A DNA stretch of 60,456 nt, from positions 1 to 60,456 of the forward strand of contig CABRHX010000013.1 of NCBI GenBank assembly GCA_902470805.1, read 5' to 3'. Origin of the DNA: an uncultured Collinsella sp. (GTDB lineage: Bacteria; Actinomycetota; Coriobacteriia; Coriobacteriales; Coriobacteriaceae). The notes beneath the pieces are model-generated. The model was given only the letters and a program-made list of their open reading frames with translations, ran no database searches and was not told the DNA's origin. Both the position numbers and the translations under genes were made by a program. Shown one piece after another: positions 27,334 to 35,817 of this stretch (the stretch's first letter is position 1; the number at the start of each line of letters is the position of its first letter).

Positions 27334-28338
27334 TTGCAAATACGGCAGGCAGCGACCGACATAACCGAGCTCTACGCGCCGCAGTTTGAGCAGTTTGGCC
27401 TGGAGCTTTCCGGCAAGGGCGCCGTCTTTACCGGCGAGGTGGCAAACGATCGGGCGCACGGACGCGCATGGATCATGCCCCTCTCCCCCACCTGCATCGT
27501 CATGGAGCATTTCATCACCCCGACGCACGATATGTACCTGGCCGAATACACACCCGAGCCATACGCCTGCGTGAGCCAAATCAGCAGCGCCACGCTCACC
27601 TGCATGCCCGAGATAGGCATAACACCCGCAAACCTCAAGCCGTTGCGCGGGTCGTGGCCGAGCAATGCAATTTGTAGTTTTATCCAGGATACCTGCGGAA
27701 ACGAGCTCAGTCCGTTATACGCCGGACAGCTCTATCACTCGCGCTCGGTGTTATTCCTACCGAGATACTTCGACGATTTCGAACGCCGCTACCCCGGCGA
27801 ATTCGCTGGGCTTTTTGACGCCTTTGCCGAGTCGTGGGGCGAAGAAGCGCTATCGGCGATCGATCGGACACTCTGCCGTCTCGATGAGACGCGCGCTCGT
27901 GTCACGGGCGGGCATCTTTACATGAAGGGCACCGTAGAGACCATGGTTGCCGAGCTGGCGTACGCGCGAACAGCCCACAAGCAGGCACGTCAGGCCGAAG
28001 GGACACAGGCCGCTCTGGACATTGTCGAAGAAGCGATCCTGGCTGTCGAGCGCGCCCTTGACGAGGGGCGTCGCATCGGCGTGGACGAGGTCGCCGAGCG
28101 GCTCTACACAAGCCGCTCCAAACTCTGCGCCACCTTTAAAGTCCAGACGGGCGAATCACTGGGCTCCTATATGCGGAGGCATCGTATGGAACGCGCGCAG
28201 GACCTTTTGGCCGACAGCCCCCTTTCGATAGCTCAAGTAGCCGAGCGACTCGGCTATCCCCAACAGGCGGCCTTCGCCCAAGCGTTCAAACAATACACCG
28301 GCATGACACCCACGGCTTGGCGAAGCAAGCACCGCTAA
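27334..28338 (+). CDS. AraC-family transcriptional regulator
   Basis: A 334-residue regulator with an unassigned N-terminal ligand domain and a C-terminal double helix-turn-helix: VAERLYTSRSKLCATFKVQTGESLGSYMR near 250-280 and SIAQVAERLGYPQQAAFAQAFKQYTGMTPTAWR near 300-330. It is transcribed away from the ABC pair across a 114-base gap, the arrangement of YbtA with YbtPQ, and probably controls it. No ATG fits the frame start. TTG 27334 is proposed because GGAAAGGG lies about seven bases before it. Confidence 0.88.
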   Translation: MQIRQAATDITELYAPQFEQFGLELSGKGAVFTGEVANDRAHGRAWIMPLSPTCIVMEHFITPTHDMYLAEYTPEPYACVSQISSATLTCMPEIGITPANLKPLRGSWPSNAICSFIQDTCGNELSPLYAGQLYHSRSVLFLPRYFDDFERRYPGEFAGLFDAFAESWGEEALSAIDRTLCRLDETRARVTGGHLYMKGTVETMVAELAYARTAHKQARQAEGTQAALDIVEEAILAVERALDEGRRIGVDEVAERLYTSRSKLCATFKVQTGESLGSYMRRHRMERAQDLLADSPLSIAQVAERLGYPQQAAFAQAFKQYTGMTPTAWRSKHR

Positions 28339-28403
28339 GGTCCAAGCTCCTTGGCCGTTACGGAGCGATTTAATTAGCCGCCGCCCATCAGCTCGCCCAG
28401 GAT

Positions 28404-29768
28404 CTAAACGTCAAGATGTGCACAATCAAGCGCCTTTTTGATAAGAGGGGCAGATCGATCAGCCAAATACAACGGAATGTTGAGCACCCCGTCGTCGAGC
28501 TTTAGGTTCTTAAGTGAGTAGCGGACCCTCAATGGAGTCGTCTCCGCATGCTTGTCGGCATAGTACTTAAGGCTCTTGGAATGAACGACCTCTCCCGATT
28601 TGACCTCGACGGGAACGATTTCGTTTCCGACTTGAATCAAAAAATCGACTTCGTGCTTCGGCTTCTCGTTTGTCCAATAACGCGGAGCAGCATCTAACTG
28701 TGAAAGTAATGCCTGAAGCACATAGTTCTCGGCGAACGAACCTTTGAACTCCGAAAATAGCGCATCCGAGATGGCAAAAGCGGACGCATCCAGCCTTGCC
28801 ATGCGGCGTAGCAAGCCGACATCAAGACAGTAGACTTTAAATGCCTTGAGGTCATCGTACGCAGAGAGCGGCACACCACCGGCAGCATTAAGGCGAACCG
28901 CCGTGATGAGCCCAGCATCGGCAAGCCATTCCAGAGCATCCTCGTATTCTCGAGCACGAGCCCCCTCGCGCACCGCACCCCAAACGAACTTTTTGTTCTC
29001 GCGCGCCAACTGAGCTGGAATCGAGTTCCATATTTGCGAAAGCTTGGCGAACTGCGCACGGCCACCATGCTTGGCAAAATCGCGCTCGTAGGAATCCAAG
29101 AGATCAGACAACACCTTATCGACCTGAACGATATCGCCCGTCTCCGCCCACCGGCCAAGAGCCTCTGGCATGCCGCCGCATGCAAAATAACGACGAAGAT
29201 GCTCGACGAGACGGACATGGAAGAAATCGGGCACTGTCTCGATCTGATCCAGGCCGCCAAGGTATTCGTCGTAGTTTGCAGCGCCCTCGGCTTTCAGAAA
29301 CTCGGAAAAGCTCATGGGGCGCATCTCCATGAACTCGACCTTTCCCACCGGAAAAGCGCTGGTCTCACGGGACAAGCGAACGCCCAACAAAGACCCTGCG
29401 CATGCGACGTGATACTCGGGGGCCTCGTCACAGAAGTATTTAAGGGCGCCGACTGCAGAAGGGCAATCCTGGATCTCATCAATAATAAGCAGCGTCTCGC
29501 CGGGATCGATAGGCTGTCCAAGTGCCAGGGAAAGGTTTGAGATGATCCGCCGAGGATCGCGCGTACCTTCGAAAAACTGAGCGTACTCGCTCTGTACCCC
29601 AGGTGACGGTTCCTCGAGCGTCAGATACACAAAATTGCGGTACGAGGTTCGACCGAACTCCTTAAGCGCCCACGTCTTTCCAACCTGGCGCGCCCCCTTA
29701 AGGATAAGCGGCTTACGATATTCCGACGCTTTCCAAGCGTTAAGCTTGGCAATGATATCTCGCTGCAT
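28404..29768 (-). CDS. AAA ATPase with DUF4143 domain
   Basis: A 454-residue protein of the widespread AAA_14/DUF4143 family. It has Walker A GARQVGKT near residue 25, Walker B LLIIDEIQDC near 95, a sensor region CAGSLLGV near 125, and a C-terminal PD-(D/E)XK-like stretch (EVDFLIQVGNEIVPVEVKSG) near 370, so a nuclease-like fold is probable. The function is unknown; copies are often strain-variable. It stands alone. The AT-rich 5' region (29780-29900) and a family A repeat upstream suggest it was inserted between the AraC gene and gatB. Confidence 0.9.
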   Translation of the reverse strand: MQRDIIAKLNAWKASEYRKPLILKGARQVGKTWALKEFGRTSYRNFVYLTLEEPSPGVQSEYAQFFEGTRDPRRIISNLSLALGQPIDPGETLLIIDEIQDCPSAVGALKYFCDEAPEYHVACAGSLLGVRLSRETSAFPVGKVEFMEMRPMSFSEFLKAEGAANYDEYLGGLDQIETVPDFFHVRLVEHLRRYFACGGMPEALGRWAETGDIVQVDKVLSDLLDSYERDFAKHGGRAQFAKLSQIWNSIPAQLARENKKFVWGAVREGARAREYEDALEWLADAGLITAVRLNAAGGVPLSAYDDLKAFKVYCLDVGLLRRMARLDASAFAISDALFSEFKGSFAENYVLQALLSQLDAAPRYWTNEKPKHEVDFLIQVGNEIVPVEVKSGEVVHSKSLKYYADKHAETTPLRVRYSLKNLKLDDGVLNIPLYLADRSAPLIKKALDCAHLDV

Positions 29769-29903
29769 GACCGAACCTCCCGCAAAGAAACTTCCGTAAA
29801 CGTGATATTTCCCACATTTTACCCTAGGTAAAACGTGACATTTATCACATTTACGGAAGTTTTAAGCTCATTTCGACACACTTTCATCACATTTATTGCA
29901 ATT

Positions 29904-29928
29904 TGACAAAGGGACAGTCCATTTGTCA
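29904..29928. repeat. Family A palindromic repeat, copy 2
   Basis: TGACAAAGGGAC, one A, then GTCCATTTGTCA: a 25-bp palindrome with one mismatch, sharing the core of the repeat at 23604-23636. Confidence 0.75.
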
Positions 29929-29939
29929 CCCGCACAAAA

Positions 29940-29964
29940 ATGGGCGCGCCCACAGCGCGCCCAT
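29940..29964 (-). terminator. Terminator of the gatCAB operon
   Basis: ATGGGCGCGC and its complement form a 10-bp stem with a 5-base loop, followed by TTTTTG on the minus strand. It lies about 195 bases past gatB, beyond the structured element. Confidence 0.85.
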
Positions 29965-30011
29965 TCACTCTATTTATATCAGCCCGCCTGACCCGAACGG
30001 CCGAGTCGTCT

Positions 30012-30154
30012 GGCCGGGGAAGCCCCGAGTCGCCGGGGTGTTTGCTCCAAATGAGTTCCGCATGCAAAGAAGGCCACTAAATGTGGCCTTCGTCTTGCAT
30101 AGGACTGTTTGAAATTTGGAGGAAACACCCCGGCGACTCGGGGCTTCCCCGGCC
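30012..30154. repeat. Long-arm structured element, copy 2
   Basis: 41-bp arms (30012-30052 and 30114-30154) with one mismatch, beginning 6 bases after the gatB stop. On the plus strand the interior holds GAGTTCCGCA (30053-30062), a 9-bp hairpin GAAGGCCAC/GTGGCCTTC with loop TAAAT (30069-30091), flanking ATGCAA/TTGCAT, and AGGACTGT (30101-30108). The two 8-10 base motifs are identical to those of the element at 8353-8484, and both are 38 bases apart. The arms are unrelated in sequence. Confidence 0.85.
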
Positions 30155-30160
30155 TCGCAG

Positions 30161-31837
30161 CTACGAGAGCGACGTTCTCAGCAACTCGTTGAAGAGCTTC
30201 GGATTGCCCTTGCCGCGGCTCGCCTTCATGCACTGGCCCACCAAAAAGCCGATGACCTTCTGGTTGCCGTCACGATACTGCTGCGCCTGCTCGGCACAGT
30301 TAGCCAGCACCTCGTCCACAATCGGCTGCAGCGCGCCGGCGTCACTCACCTGACGCATGCCGCGCTCGTCGACGATCTTGTTGGGGTCGTCGCCGGTCTG
30401 TGCCATGGCCTCAAAGACCTCGTGCGCCTGGTTGGAGCTAATAGCATCGGTCGCCAGCAGCTTGGCAAGCGCCGCCACCTGAGCCGGCGCAATGCCGGAC
30501 TCGGCGAGCGACACGCCCGCGCCCTTAAGGTAGGCGATCATCTCGTTCACCAGCAGGTTTGCGACCGTCTGAGCCTCCTTGCCGGCCATACCGGCAGCAG
30601 CGGCCTCAAAGAAGTCGGCAAACTCGGGGTCGCCGGCAATCTGCTCGGCGTCGGCCGCCTTAATGCCAAAGTCGGCCTCAAAACGGACGCGCTTGGCATC
30701 GGGCAGCTCGGGAATCTCACCACGGCAACGGTCGATGAACTCGTCGTCCAGATCGAACGGCGCCAGGTCGGGATCAGGGAACAGACGATAGTCGTCGGCC
30801 GTCTCCTTCACACGCATGACCACAGTGCGCTTGCGGCTGGGCTCCCAGTGGCGGGTCTCCTGATAGATGATGCCGCCCTCCTCGAGCACCTCGGCCTGAC
30901 GGCAGATCTCGTAGGCAAGGCCGTCATGCAGGCTCTTAAACGAGTTGAGGTTCTTAAGCTCGGTCTTAGTACCCAGCTTGGTCTCGCCGCGGCGGCGCAG
31001 CGACACGTTGCCGTCGCAGCGCATGGAACCCTTCTCCATGGAGCAATCGGAAATGCCCAGCGTCACAAAGATACGACGGAGCTTCTCCATAAACAGGCGA
31101 GCCTCCTCGGGCGTGCGCAGGTCGGGCTCGGTGACGAGCTCAATCAGCGGCGTGCCGCAGCGGTTGTAGTCGACGAGCGACTCGGCAGCGGCGGTAATGC
31201 GGCCCTCGGCACCGCCCACGTGCACCATCTTGGCGGCATCCTCCTCCATGTGGATGCGCAGGATGCGAATGGGCACCGTGTAGGAACCGTCCTCGCGGCG
31301 CACGGGCATCTGCAGGTTGGACGCGTCGTAGCTGGCCAGATGGCCGGCACGCTGATTGCCTTCGCGCATGGTCGACGTCATGGACGTGGACAGGCCCTCG
31401 GCGTTGGCCGAGGCGCTCGCCAGGCTCTGGGCCTCGGCCTCGCCGAATGCGCAGTCGGGGCGCTCGGCGGCACCGCGACCGGTCACATCCAGATCCAGGT
31501 GACCGTACATGGCAAAGGCGACCGGACCCTGCGTGGTCTGGAAGTTCTTGGCCATGTCGGGATAGAAGTAGTGCTTGCGGTAGAACATCGAGTGGCGCTG
31601 GATCTCGCAGTTGGTGGCGAGGCCGGCCTTGACGATGCTCTCGATGGCGCGCTTGTTGGGCACCGGCAGGGCGCCGGGCAGGCCCAGGCACACCGGGCAC
31701 ACGTTGGCGTTGGGCTCGTCATCGTGGCTGAGCTTGCAGTTGCAGAACATCTTGGTATCGAGTGCGGTGAGCTCGGTATGGATCTCCAGGCCGATCACGG
31801 CCTCCCAATCCTGCAGGACCTCGGAAAGCTCCTTCAT
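30161..31837 (-). CDS. gatB: Asp/Glu-tRNA amidotransferase subunit B (GatB)
   Basis: The kinase/tRNA-binding subunit of GatCAB, which converts Glu-tRNA(Gln) and Asp-tRNA(Asn) to the amide forms. The 558 residues include VIGLEIHTEL near 15, the zinc-site cysteines in FCNCKL and NVCPVCLGLPG near 32-50, RIHMEEDAAKMVH near 195, SLVDYNRCGTPLIELVTEPD near 215 and the helical/YqeY tail. It is about 80 residues longer than usual. About 60 extra residues lie between the strand ending DLDV (~115) and VPIRILRIH, rich in Ala, Ser and Glu. The start overlaps the gatA stop by one base. Confidence 0.96.
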   Translation of the reverse strand: MKELSEVLQDWEAVIGLEIHTELTALDTKMFCNCKLSHDDEPNANVCPVCLGLPGALPVPNKRAIESIVKAGLATNCEIQRHSMFYRKHYFYPDMAKNFQTTQGPVAFAMYGHLDLDVTGRGAAERPDCAFGEAEAQSLASASANAEGLSTSMTSTMREGNQRAGHLASYDASNLQMPVRREDGSYTVPIRILRIHMEEDAAKMVHVGGAEGRITAAAESLVDYNRCGTPLIELVTEPDLRTPEEARLFMEKLRRIFVTLGISDCSMEKGSMRCDGNVSLRRRGETKLGTKTELKNLNSFKSLHDGLAYEICRQAEVLEEGGIIYQETRHWEPSRKRTVVMRVKETADDYRLFPDPDLAPFDLDDEFIDRCRGEIPELPDAKRVRFEADFGIKAADAEQIAGDPEFADFFEAAAAGMAGKEAQTVANLLVNEMIAYLKGAGVSLAESGIAPAQVAALAKLLATDAISSNQAHEVFEAMAQTGDDPNKIVDERGMRQVSDAGALQPIVDEVLANCAEQAQQYRDGNQKVIGFLVGQCMKASRGKGNPKLFNELLRTSLS

Positions 31838-33351
31838 TACAGCTCGCCTCCCTTCCCGGCAAAATCGGGCGCGACGGAAAGCGCGGGCGCGCCCGTGGCG
31901 GTATCGGCAAAACCGCGCTCAAGGGCGCGGGCAAACGTGAGCAGCTGACGGTCCTTAAACGCCGGGCCCACCAGCTGGGCAGAAACGGGCAGCTGAGTAT
32001 CCTCGCCCAGGCCCAGCGGCACCGAGATACCACCGTTGCCGCAAATGTTGAGCGAGATGGTGTACAGGTCCGAAAGGTACATCTGCATGGGGTCGCTAAT
32101 CTCGCCAAACTTAAAGGCCGTGCGCGGCGAGGCGGGCATGAGGATGGTGTCCACCTTGGCATACGCGGCGTCGTAGTCCTGCGTGATGAGTGTGCGGGCC
32201 TTTTGCGCAGCGTAGTAGTACTTGTCGTACACGCTCGAGCTCAGCAGGTAGGCGCCGAGCATCTGACGGCGCTTGGCCTCGGCGCCAAAGCCGTGGGCGC
32301 GCGACAGCGAGCTCTGGTCGGACAGGTTGGCGCAGCCCTCCTCCTGGTAGCCGTAGCGAATGCCGTCGAAGCGAGCCAGGTTGGAGAACGCCTCGGCCGG
32401 GCCGATAACGTAGTAGGCGGCGATGGCGGCGTCCAGGTGCGGCAGGTCGACCTCGACCAGCTCGGCGCCCTGGTTCTGCAGCTCCTGGGCGGCGCGCTGA
32501 ACAGCGGCCTTGACCTCGGGCGTCAGGCCCTCGGCCTCCATAAACGCAGGGATGATGCCCACGCGCTTGCCCTCGATGCTGTCGTTGAGGTGCCCGGTAA
32601 AGTCGACGGCACAATCCTGGCTGGTGCAGTCGTACGGATCGTGGCCCGCGCCGGTAAGCGCGTTCATGGCCAGCGCGACATCCTCGACCGTGCGGCCAAA
32701 GGGGCCCACCTGGTCGAGCGACGAGCCAAAGGCAACCACGCCGTAACGGCTCACGGCACCATACGTGGGCTTAAAGCCCACCACGCCGCACAGCGACGCC
32801 GGCTGGCGAATGGAGCCGCCGGTGTCCGAGCCCAGCGAGAGCGCGACCTCGCCCGCGGCGACGGCGGCAGCGGAGCCGCCCGAGGAGCCGCCGGGCACGC
32901 GCTCGGTATCCCAGGGGTTGTTGGTGCGGTGGAACGCCGAGCTCTCGGTGGAGCTGCCAAAGGCAAACTCGTCCATGTTGGCCTTGCCCATGGGCAGGCA
33001 GCCGGCGTCGAGCATGCGCTGGACGCAGGTGGCGGTGTAGACGCTCTGGTAGTCCCCGAGCATGCGGGAAGCGCAGGTGGTGCGTGTGCCCACGAGGTTC
33101 ATGTTGTCCTTGATGGCCAGCGGCACGCCCGCGAGCGGGGGCAGCGGCTTGCCTGCGGCGCGGTCGGCATCCACGCGCGCGGCGGCCTCGAGCGCCAGCT
33201 CGGGCGCCACCTGCAGGAATGCCTGGACCCCGCCCTCGCGCGCCTCGATGGCGGCAAGGGAGGCCTTGGCCACCTCGGTAGCGGTAAAGTCGCCGGCGGC
33301 AACACCCGCGGCGATCTGGGCGGCGGTAAGGGAATCGAAGCTTAGCGCCAT
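31837..33351 (-). CDS. gatA: Asp/Glu-tRNA amidotransferase subunit A (GatA)
   Basis: The amidase subunit of GatCAB, releasing ammonia from glutamine. The 504-residue length is normal. The Ser-cisSer-Lys triad is visible: the lysine in LAIKDNMN near residue 75 and the serines in the amidase signature SDTGGSIRQPASLCGVVGFKPTYG near 170-190. It starts on the A of the gatC stop (TAATG) and ends on the A of the gatB start, so all three subunits are translationally coupled. Confidence 0.97.
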   Translation of the reverse strand: MALSFDSLTAAQIAAGVAAGDFTATEVAKASLAAIEAREGGVQAFLQVAPELALEAAARVDADRAAGKPLPPLAGVPLAIKDNMNLVGTRTTCASRMLGDYQSVYTATCVQRMLDAGCLPMGKANMDEFAFGSSTESSAFHRTNNPWDTERVPGGSSGGSAAAVAAGEVALSLGSDTGGSIRQPASLCGVVGFKPTYGAVSRYGVVAFGSSLDQVGPFGRTVEDVALAMNALTGAGHDPYDCTSQDCAVDFTGHLNDSIEGKRVGIIPAFMEAEGLTPEVKAAVQRAAQELQNQGAELVEVDLPHLDAAIAAYYVIGPAEAFSNLARFDGIRYGYQEEGCANLSDQSSLSRAHGFGAEAKRRQMLGAYLLSSSVYDKYYYAAQKARTLITQDYDAAYAKVDTILMPASPRTAFKFGEISDPMQMYLSDLYTISLNICGNGGISVPLGLGEDTQLPVSAQLVGPAFKDRQLLTFARALERGFADTATGAPALSVAPDFAGKGGEL

Positions 33352-33662
33352 TACTCGCTCTCCCCCTCTCCCAAAATGGACGGCACGCGGAAGTAGCGGT
33401 CGCGCGCGCTACCGGCGTTTTCGAGTGCGACATCGAGCGGCAGGTCGCGCTCGGGCTCGCGCAGGTCATCGCCCATCACGTTGGACAGGCTTCCGATAGG
33501 ATGGAACGTGGGCTCCACGTCGGGCAAGTCATATTGCAGGACGGGCTCGAGCATCTGGACGGCGTCGTTCATGTAGGACGTCATCTGGGTGAGCTCGTCA
33601 TCGGTCAGTGCGATCTTTGCGTACTCGGCGGTGCCGCGCACGTCTTTCTCGCTGAGTGCCAT
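33351..33662 (-). CDS. gatC: Asp/Glu-tRNA amidotransferase subunit C (GatC)
   Basis: A small 103-residue belt subunit that stabilises GatA-GatB. The family pattern is seen in YAKIALTDDELTQMTSYMN near residue 14 and the proline-rich VEPTFHPIGSLSNVMGDDL near 50. The start at 33662 follows AAGGGAG. First gene of the gatCAB operon. Confidence 0.93.
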   Translation of the reverse strand: MALSEKDVRGTAEYAKIALTDDELTQMTSYMNDAVQMLEPVLQYDLPDVEPTFHPIGSLSNVMGDDLREPERDLPLDVALENAGSARDRYFRVPSILGEGESE

Positions 33663-33864
33663 AGGCGCTCCCTTCCGCATAACAGTTAAACCGCTCTAGT
33701 ATACAGGGCGGCGCCGGCTTGGAGCAGGCGCTTTACCCAAATGCAGCGAAAACGTAACGAGGGCGACGGTTGGCAGGCGACGGGCTGGCGGTTCCGCAGC
33801 GAAACCGCACCGTCCATAGCAAATACCGTCCCGCCCGCAGCGAAGGCCGTCCCGCCCACAACGA

Positions 33865-33929
33865 AAAGCATCACAACATTCGACGTTTTTCGCCAAAATC
33901 GCAATTTTCATCGAATGTTGTGATGGTTT
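33865..33929 (-). repeat. 65-bp hairpin repeat (family C), copy 1
   Basis: Arms end in ACAACATTCGA and TCGAATGTTGT around a 27-base centre. Oriented by its G-T pair, it reads on the minus strand. It lies between gatC and the sortase gene and is followed directly by a family B repeat. Confidence 0.8.
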
Positions 33930-33940
33930 GGAAGTCCCGA

Positions 33941-33973
33941 CCACCACAAAAGTGCCCGTCCCCTTTATGGTGG
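33941..33973. repeat. 33-bp hairpin repeat (family B), copy 1
   Basis: CCACCACAAAAG and CTTTATGGTGG arms around a GTGCCCGTCCC core. It lies 14 bases beyond the sortase stop and 11 bases from the family C hairpin. Confidence 0.75.
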
Positions 33974-33987
33974 CTCTGAACGATGCT

Positions 33988-34932
33988 TTATGCCGAGGCC
34001 TTGGCCTTGCGGCGCTTGCGGACCGCGTGGATCACGATGTCCAGCAGCAACAGCACAATGGCTACGACCACGATGAGCACGGCAAACTCGCGCTTGCCCC
34101 AGTGGCGACCGGCCAGCGACTTTTGCTTGTCGACGTCCTTCTTGTTGTACTTGGTGCGCACGCAATGCACCAGCAGGCGATGGTCGTTCACGCCATAGGG
34201 CGTGCAGGTGACAAGCGTCACCTTGTCGGCGCCGGGCTCGATGGTCAGCGACTCCATCTCCTCGGGCAGCACCACCTCGGAGTCCACCATCTTGTAGGCG
34301 AGCGTCTTGTTCATGGTGTGCAGCAGCACCAGGTCGCCGGGCTCCAGCGAGTGGATGTCGTCGAACATGCTCAGGTTGCGCATGCCCGAATGCGCGGTGA
34401 GCACGCAGTGCGTCGAGGTGCCGCCCACCGGTAGGCTCGTGCCCTCCAGGTGGCCGACGCCCGCCATAAGGACTTCCTCGCTCGTACCGTGGTAGATGGG
34501 CATGCTCACGTCGATGGAGGGGATCTCGACCCAGCTCATCATGGGATCGCGGTCAAAGATGAGCTGCTGGGCGTAGGGCTCGATCTGGTCGGCGGGAAGC
34601 TCGGTGGCCTCGCCCGCCAGCTGCTCGTTAAAGGAGCGCGCCTGGAGCAGGATGCGCTCGCGCTCCTCGGCAGATAGCGCGTCCACGGTGCTGGACACCG
34701 TGCTGATCTGGTTGAACACGCCCGATGCCTCGAGCCGGTCCAAGATCCACGGCCAGGTCATAAGGCCCACACCAATAAGGATGATGACGATGGTGATGAG
34801 CCGGTCGGCCCAGCGCGGCAGCCGCTTGCGACGGCGCTTGGCCTTGGGCTTTGGTTGAGGTTTGGGCTGAGGGCTTGAGCCGCCGTTGTCCGCGGCGTTA
34901 TTGCTCTTCATATGTTTGGCGCCCTGCACCAT
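33988..34932 (-). CDS. Class C (pilus) sortase
   Basis: A 314-residue membrane transpeptidase that links pilin subunits. A basic, proline-rich cytoplasmic N-terminus precedes a membrane helix (LITIVIILIGVGLMTWPWI) near 45-65; a second helix (FAVLIVVVAIVLLLLDIVI) lies at the C-terminus, which is typical of class C. The catalytic triad is present: His in LTAHSGM near 182, Cys in TLVTCTPYG near 243 and Arg in NDHRLLV near 252. The usual DP(F/W) lid motif is not obvious (IFDRDPMMSW). It is the only sortase in the window but is separated from the pilin genes by a toxin-antitoxin locus and a duplicated RNA module. Confidence 0.92.
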   Translation of the reverse strand: MVQGAKHMKSNNAADNGGSSPQPKPQPKPKAKRRRKRLPRWADRLITIVIILIGVGLMTWPWILDRLEASGVFNQISTVSSTVDALSAEERERILLQARSFNEQLAGEATELPADQIEPYAQQLIFDRDPMMSWVEIPSIDVSMPIYHGTSEEVLMAGVGHLEGTSLPVGGTSTHCVLTAHSGMRNLSMFDDIHSLEPGDLVLLHTMNKTLAYKMVDSEVVLPEEMESLTIEPGADKVTLVTCTPYGVNDHRLLVHCVRTKYNKKDVDKQKSLAGRHWGKREFAVLIVVVAIVLLLLDIVIHAVRKRRKAKASA

Positions 34933-35043
34933 CGCCGGTCACTCCTCTACAACTCAAGTTGTCTAAACAAATAATAGCCGAATTGCGAGCTCATGCGCCG
35001 GACAACGCAGCCAGGCTGCACCGTTCGGGCCACGTAACCCCAC

Positions 35044-35817
35044 TCAACCAATCAAGCCATATGTTGCTTTCATCGTCTCGAGCAACTGCGCCATCGTTAC
35101 GCCCGCAACCCCGATCTGTTTCAGATTGACGTCGCCCACCTCGCAATCTTTAACAAACGCAAGCATATCGTCCTTCAGTTCTCCGCCCAGGTCGACACCT
35201 TCCGACTCGCCAAGCAGCTGAGCAAGCCTCAGCGCATCGCGTTTATGCTTTTTTACCTTCTTCGAATCAACGTTCTCCCCCGCTTCCCTTCTGGCTTTTA
35301 GGTCGAGATACGCCTTCGCTTTGAACGGGACAATGTATTCCGTACCCAGGACCGAAACGCCGCCTACGGTCCGAATTCCCTGAAGAAACAAGCTGTAGTA
35401 AGCATCGTCCAACAAAATTGCCGAAAGACTGCTTATGTTTTCATCAACGTGAATTGGCGCCACATCAATCCCCTCACGACCCTTTAGAAAGTCGGGGCAC
35501 TTCGCGAAGAGTTCGATCATATGGGGGTAACCCGGCCTCTTAGGCTCTGTAAACCGATAAAAACATGAGCCTTTGCCTTCGCCCCAGCCGCAGCGGTAGC
35601 CGCCATCACGCACCAAAGTCCATATAGCTTCTGCCGTCTGAGGCAACCGGTCATCGGCGACAATTACCACATCAAAATCGTGAGTCATCCTAAACGGAAG
35701 TCCCGCCTCCGCGAGCAAAATGTCGCATGCCGTGCCGCCGATAAGAGCATACGATCCTGCAGCTTCTTGCATATGCTGCTGAAATTCTTGGAGACCTTCT
35801 ACAGCGCTTCTTGCCAT
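35044..35817 (-). CDS. AbiEii-like nucleotidyltransferase (type IV toxin)
   Basis: A 257-residue protein of the nucleotidyltransferase superfamily, with the GG-x-DxD pattern LIGGTACDILLAEAG near residue 27 and MTHDFDVVIV near 45, and a basic KVKKHKRDALRLAQLL near 190. This matches the AbiEii/AbiGii toxin group. In well-studied members the toxin blocks growth by modifying tRNA or a related target, and the locus can abort phage infection. It overlaps the upstream gene by 19 bases, so it is translationally coupled to the AbiEi-like partner. The exact subfamily is uncertain. Confidence 0.78.
   Translation of the reverse strand: MARSAVEGLQEFQQHMQEAAGSYALIGGTACDILLAEAGLPFRMTHDFDVVIVADDRLPQTAEAIWTLVRDGGYRCGWGEGKGSCFYRFTEPKRPGYPHMIELFAKCPDFLKGREGIDVAPIHVDENISSLSAILLDDAYYSLFLQGIRTVGGVSVLGTEYIVPFKAKAYLDLKARREAGENVDSKKVKKHKRDALRLAQLLGESEGVDLGGELKDDMLAFVKDCEVGDVNLKQIGVAGVTMAQLLETMKATYGLIG

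Noticed and set aside
30116..31948. A 610-codon open frame opposite gatB
   Set aside because: Antisense to a confident housekeeping gene. It begins inside the structured element's right arm, and no motif is present.
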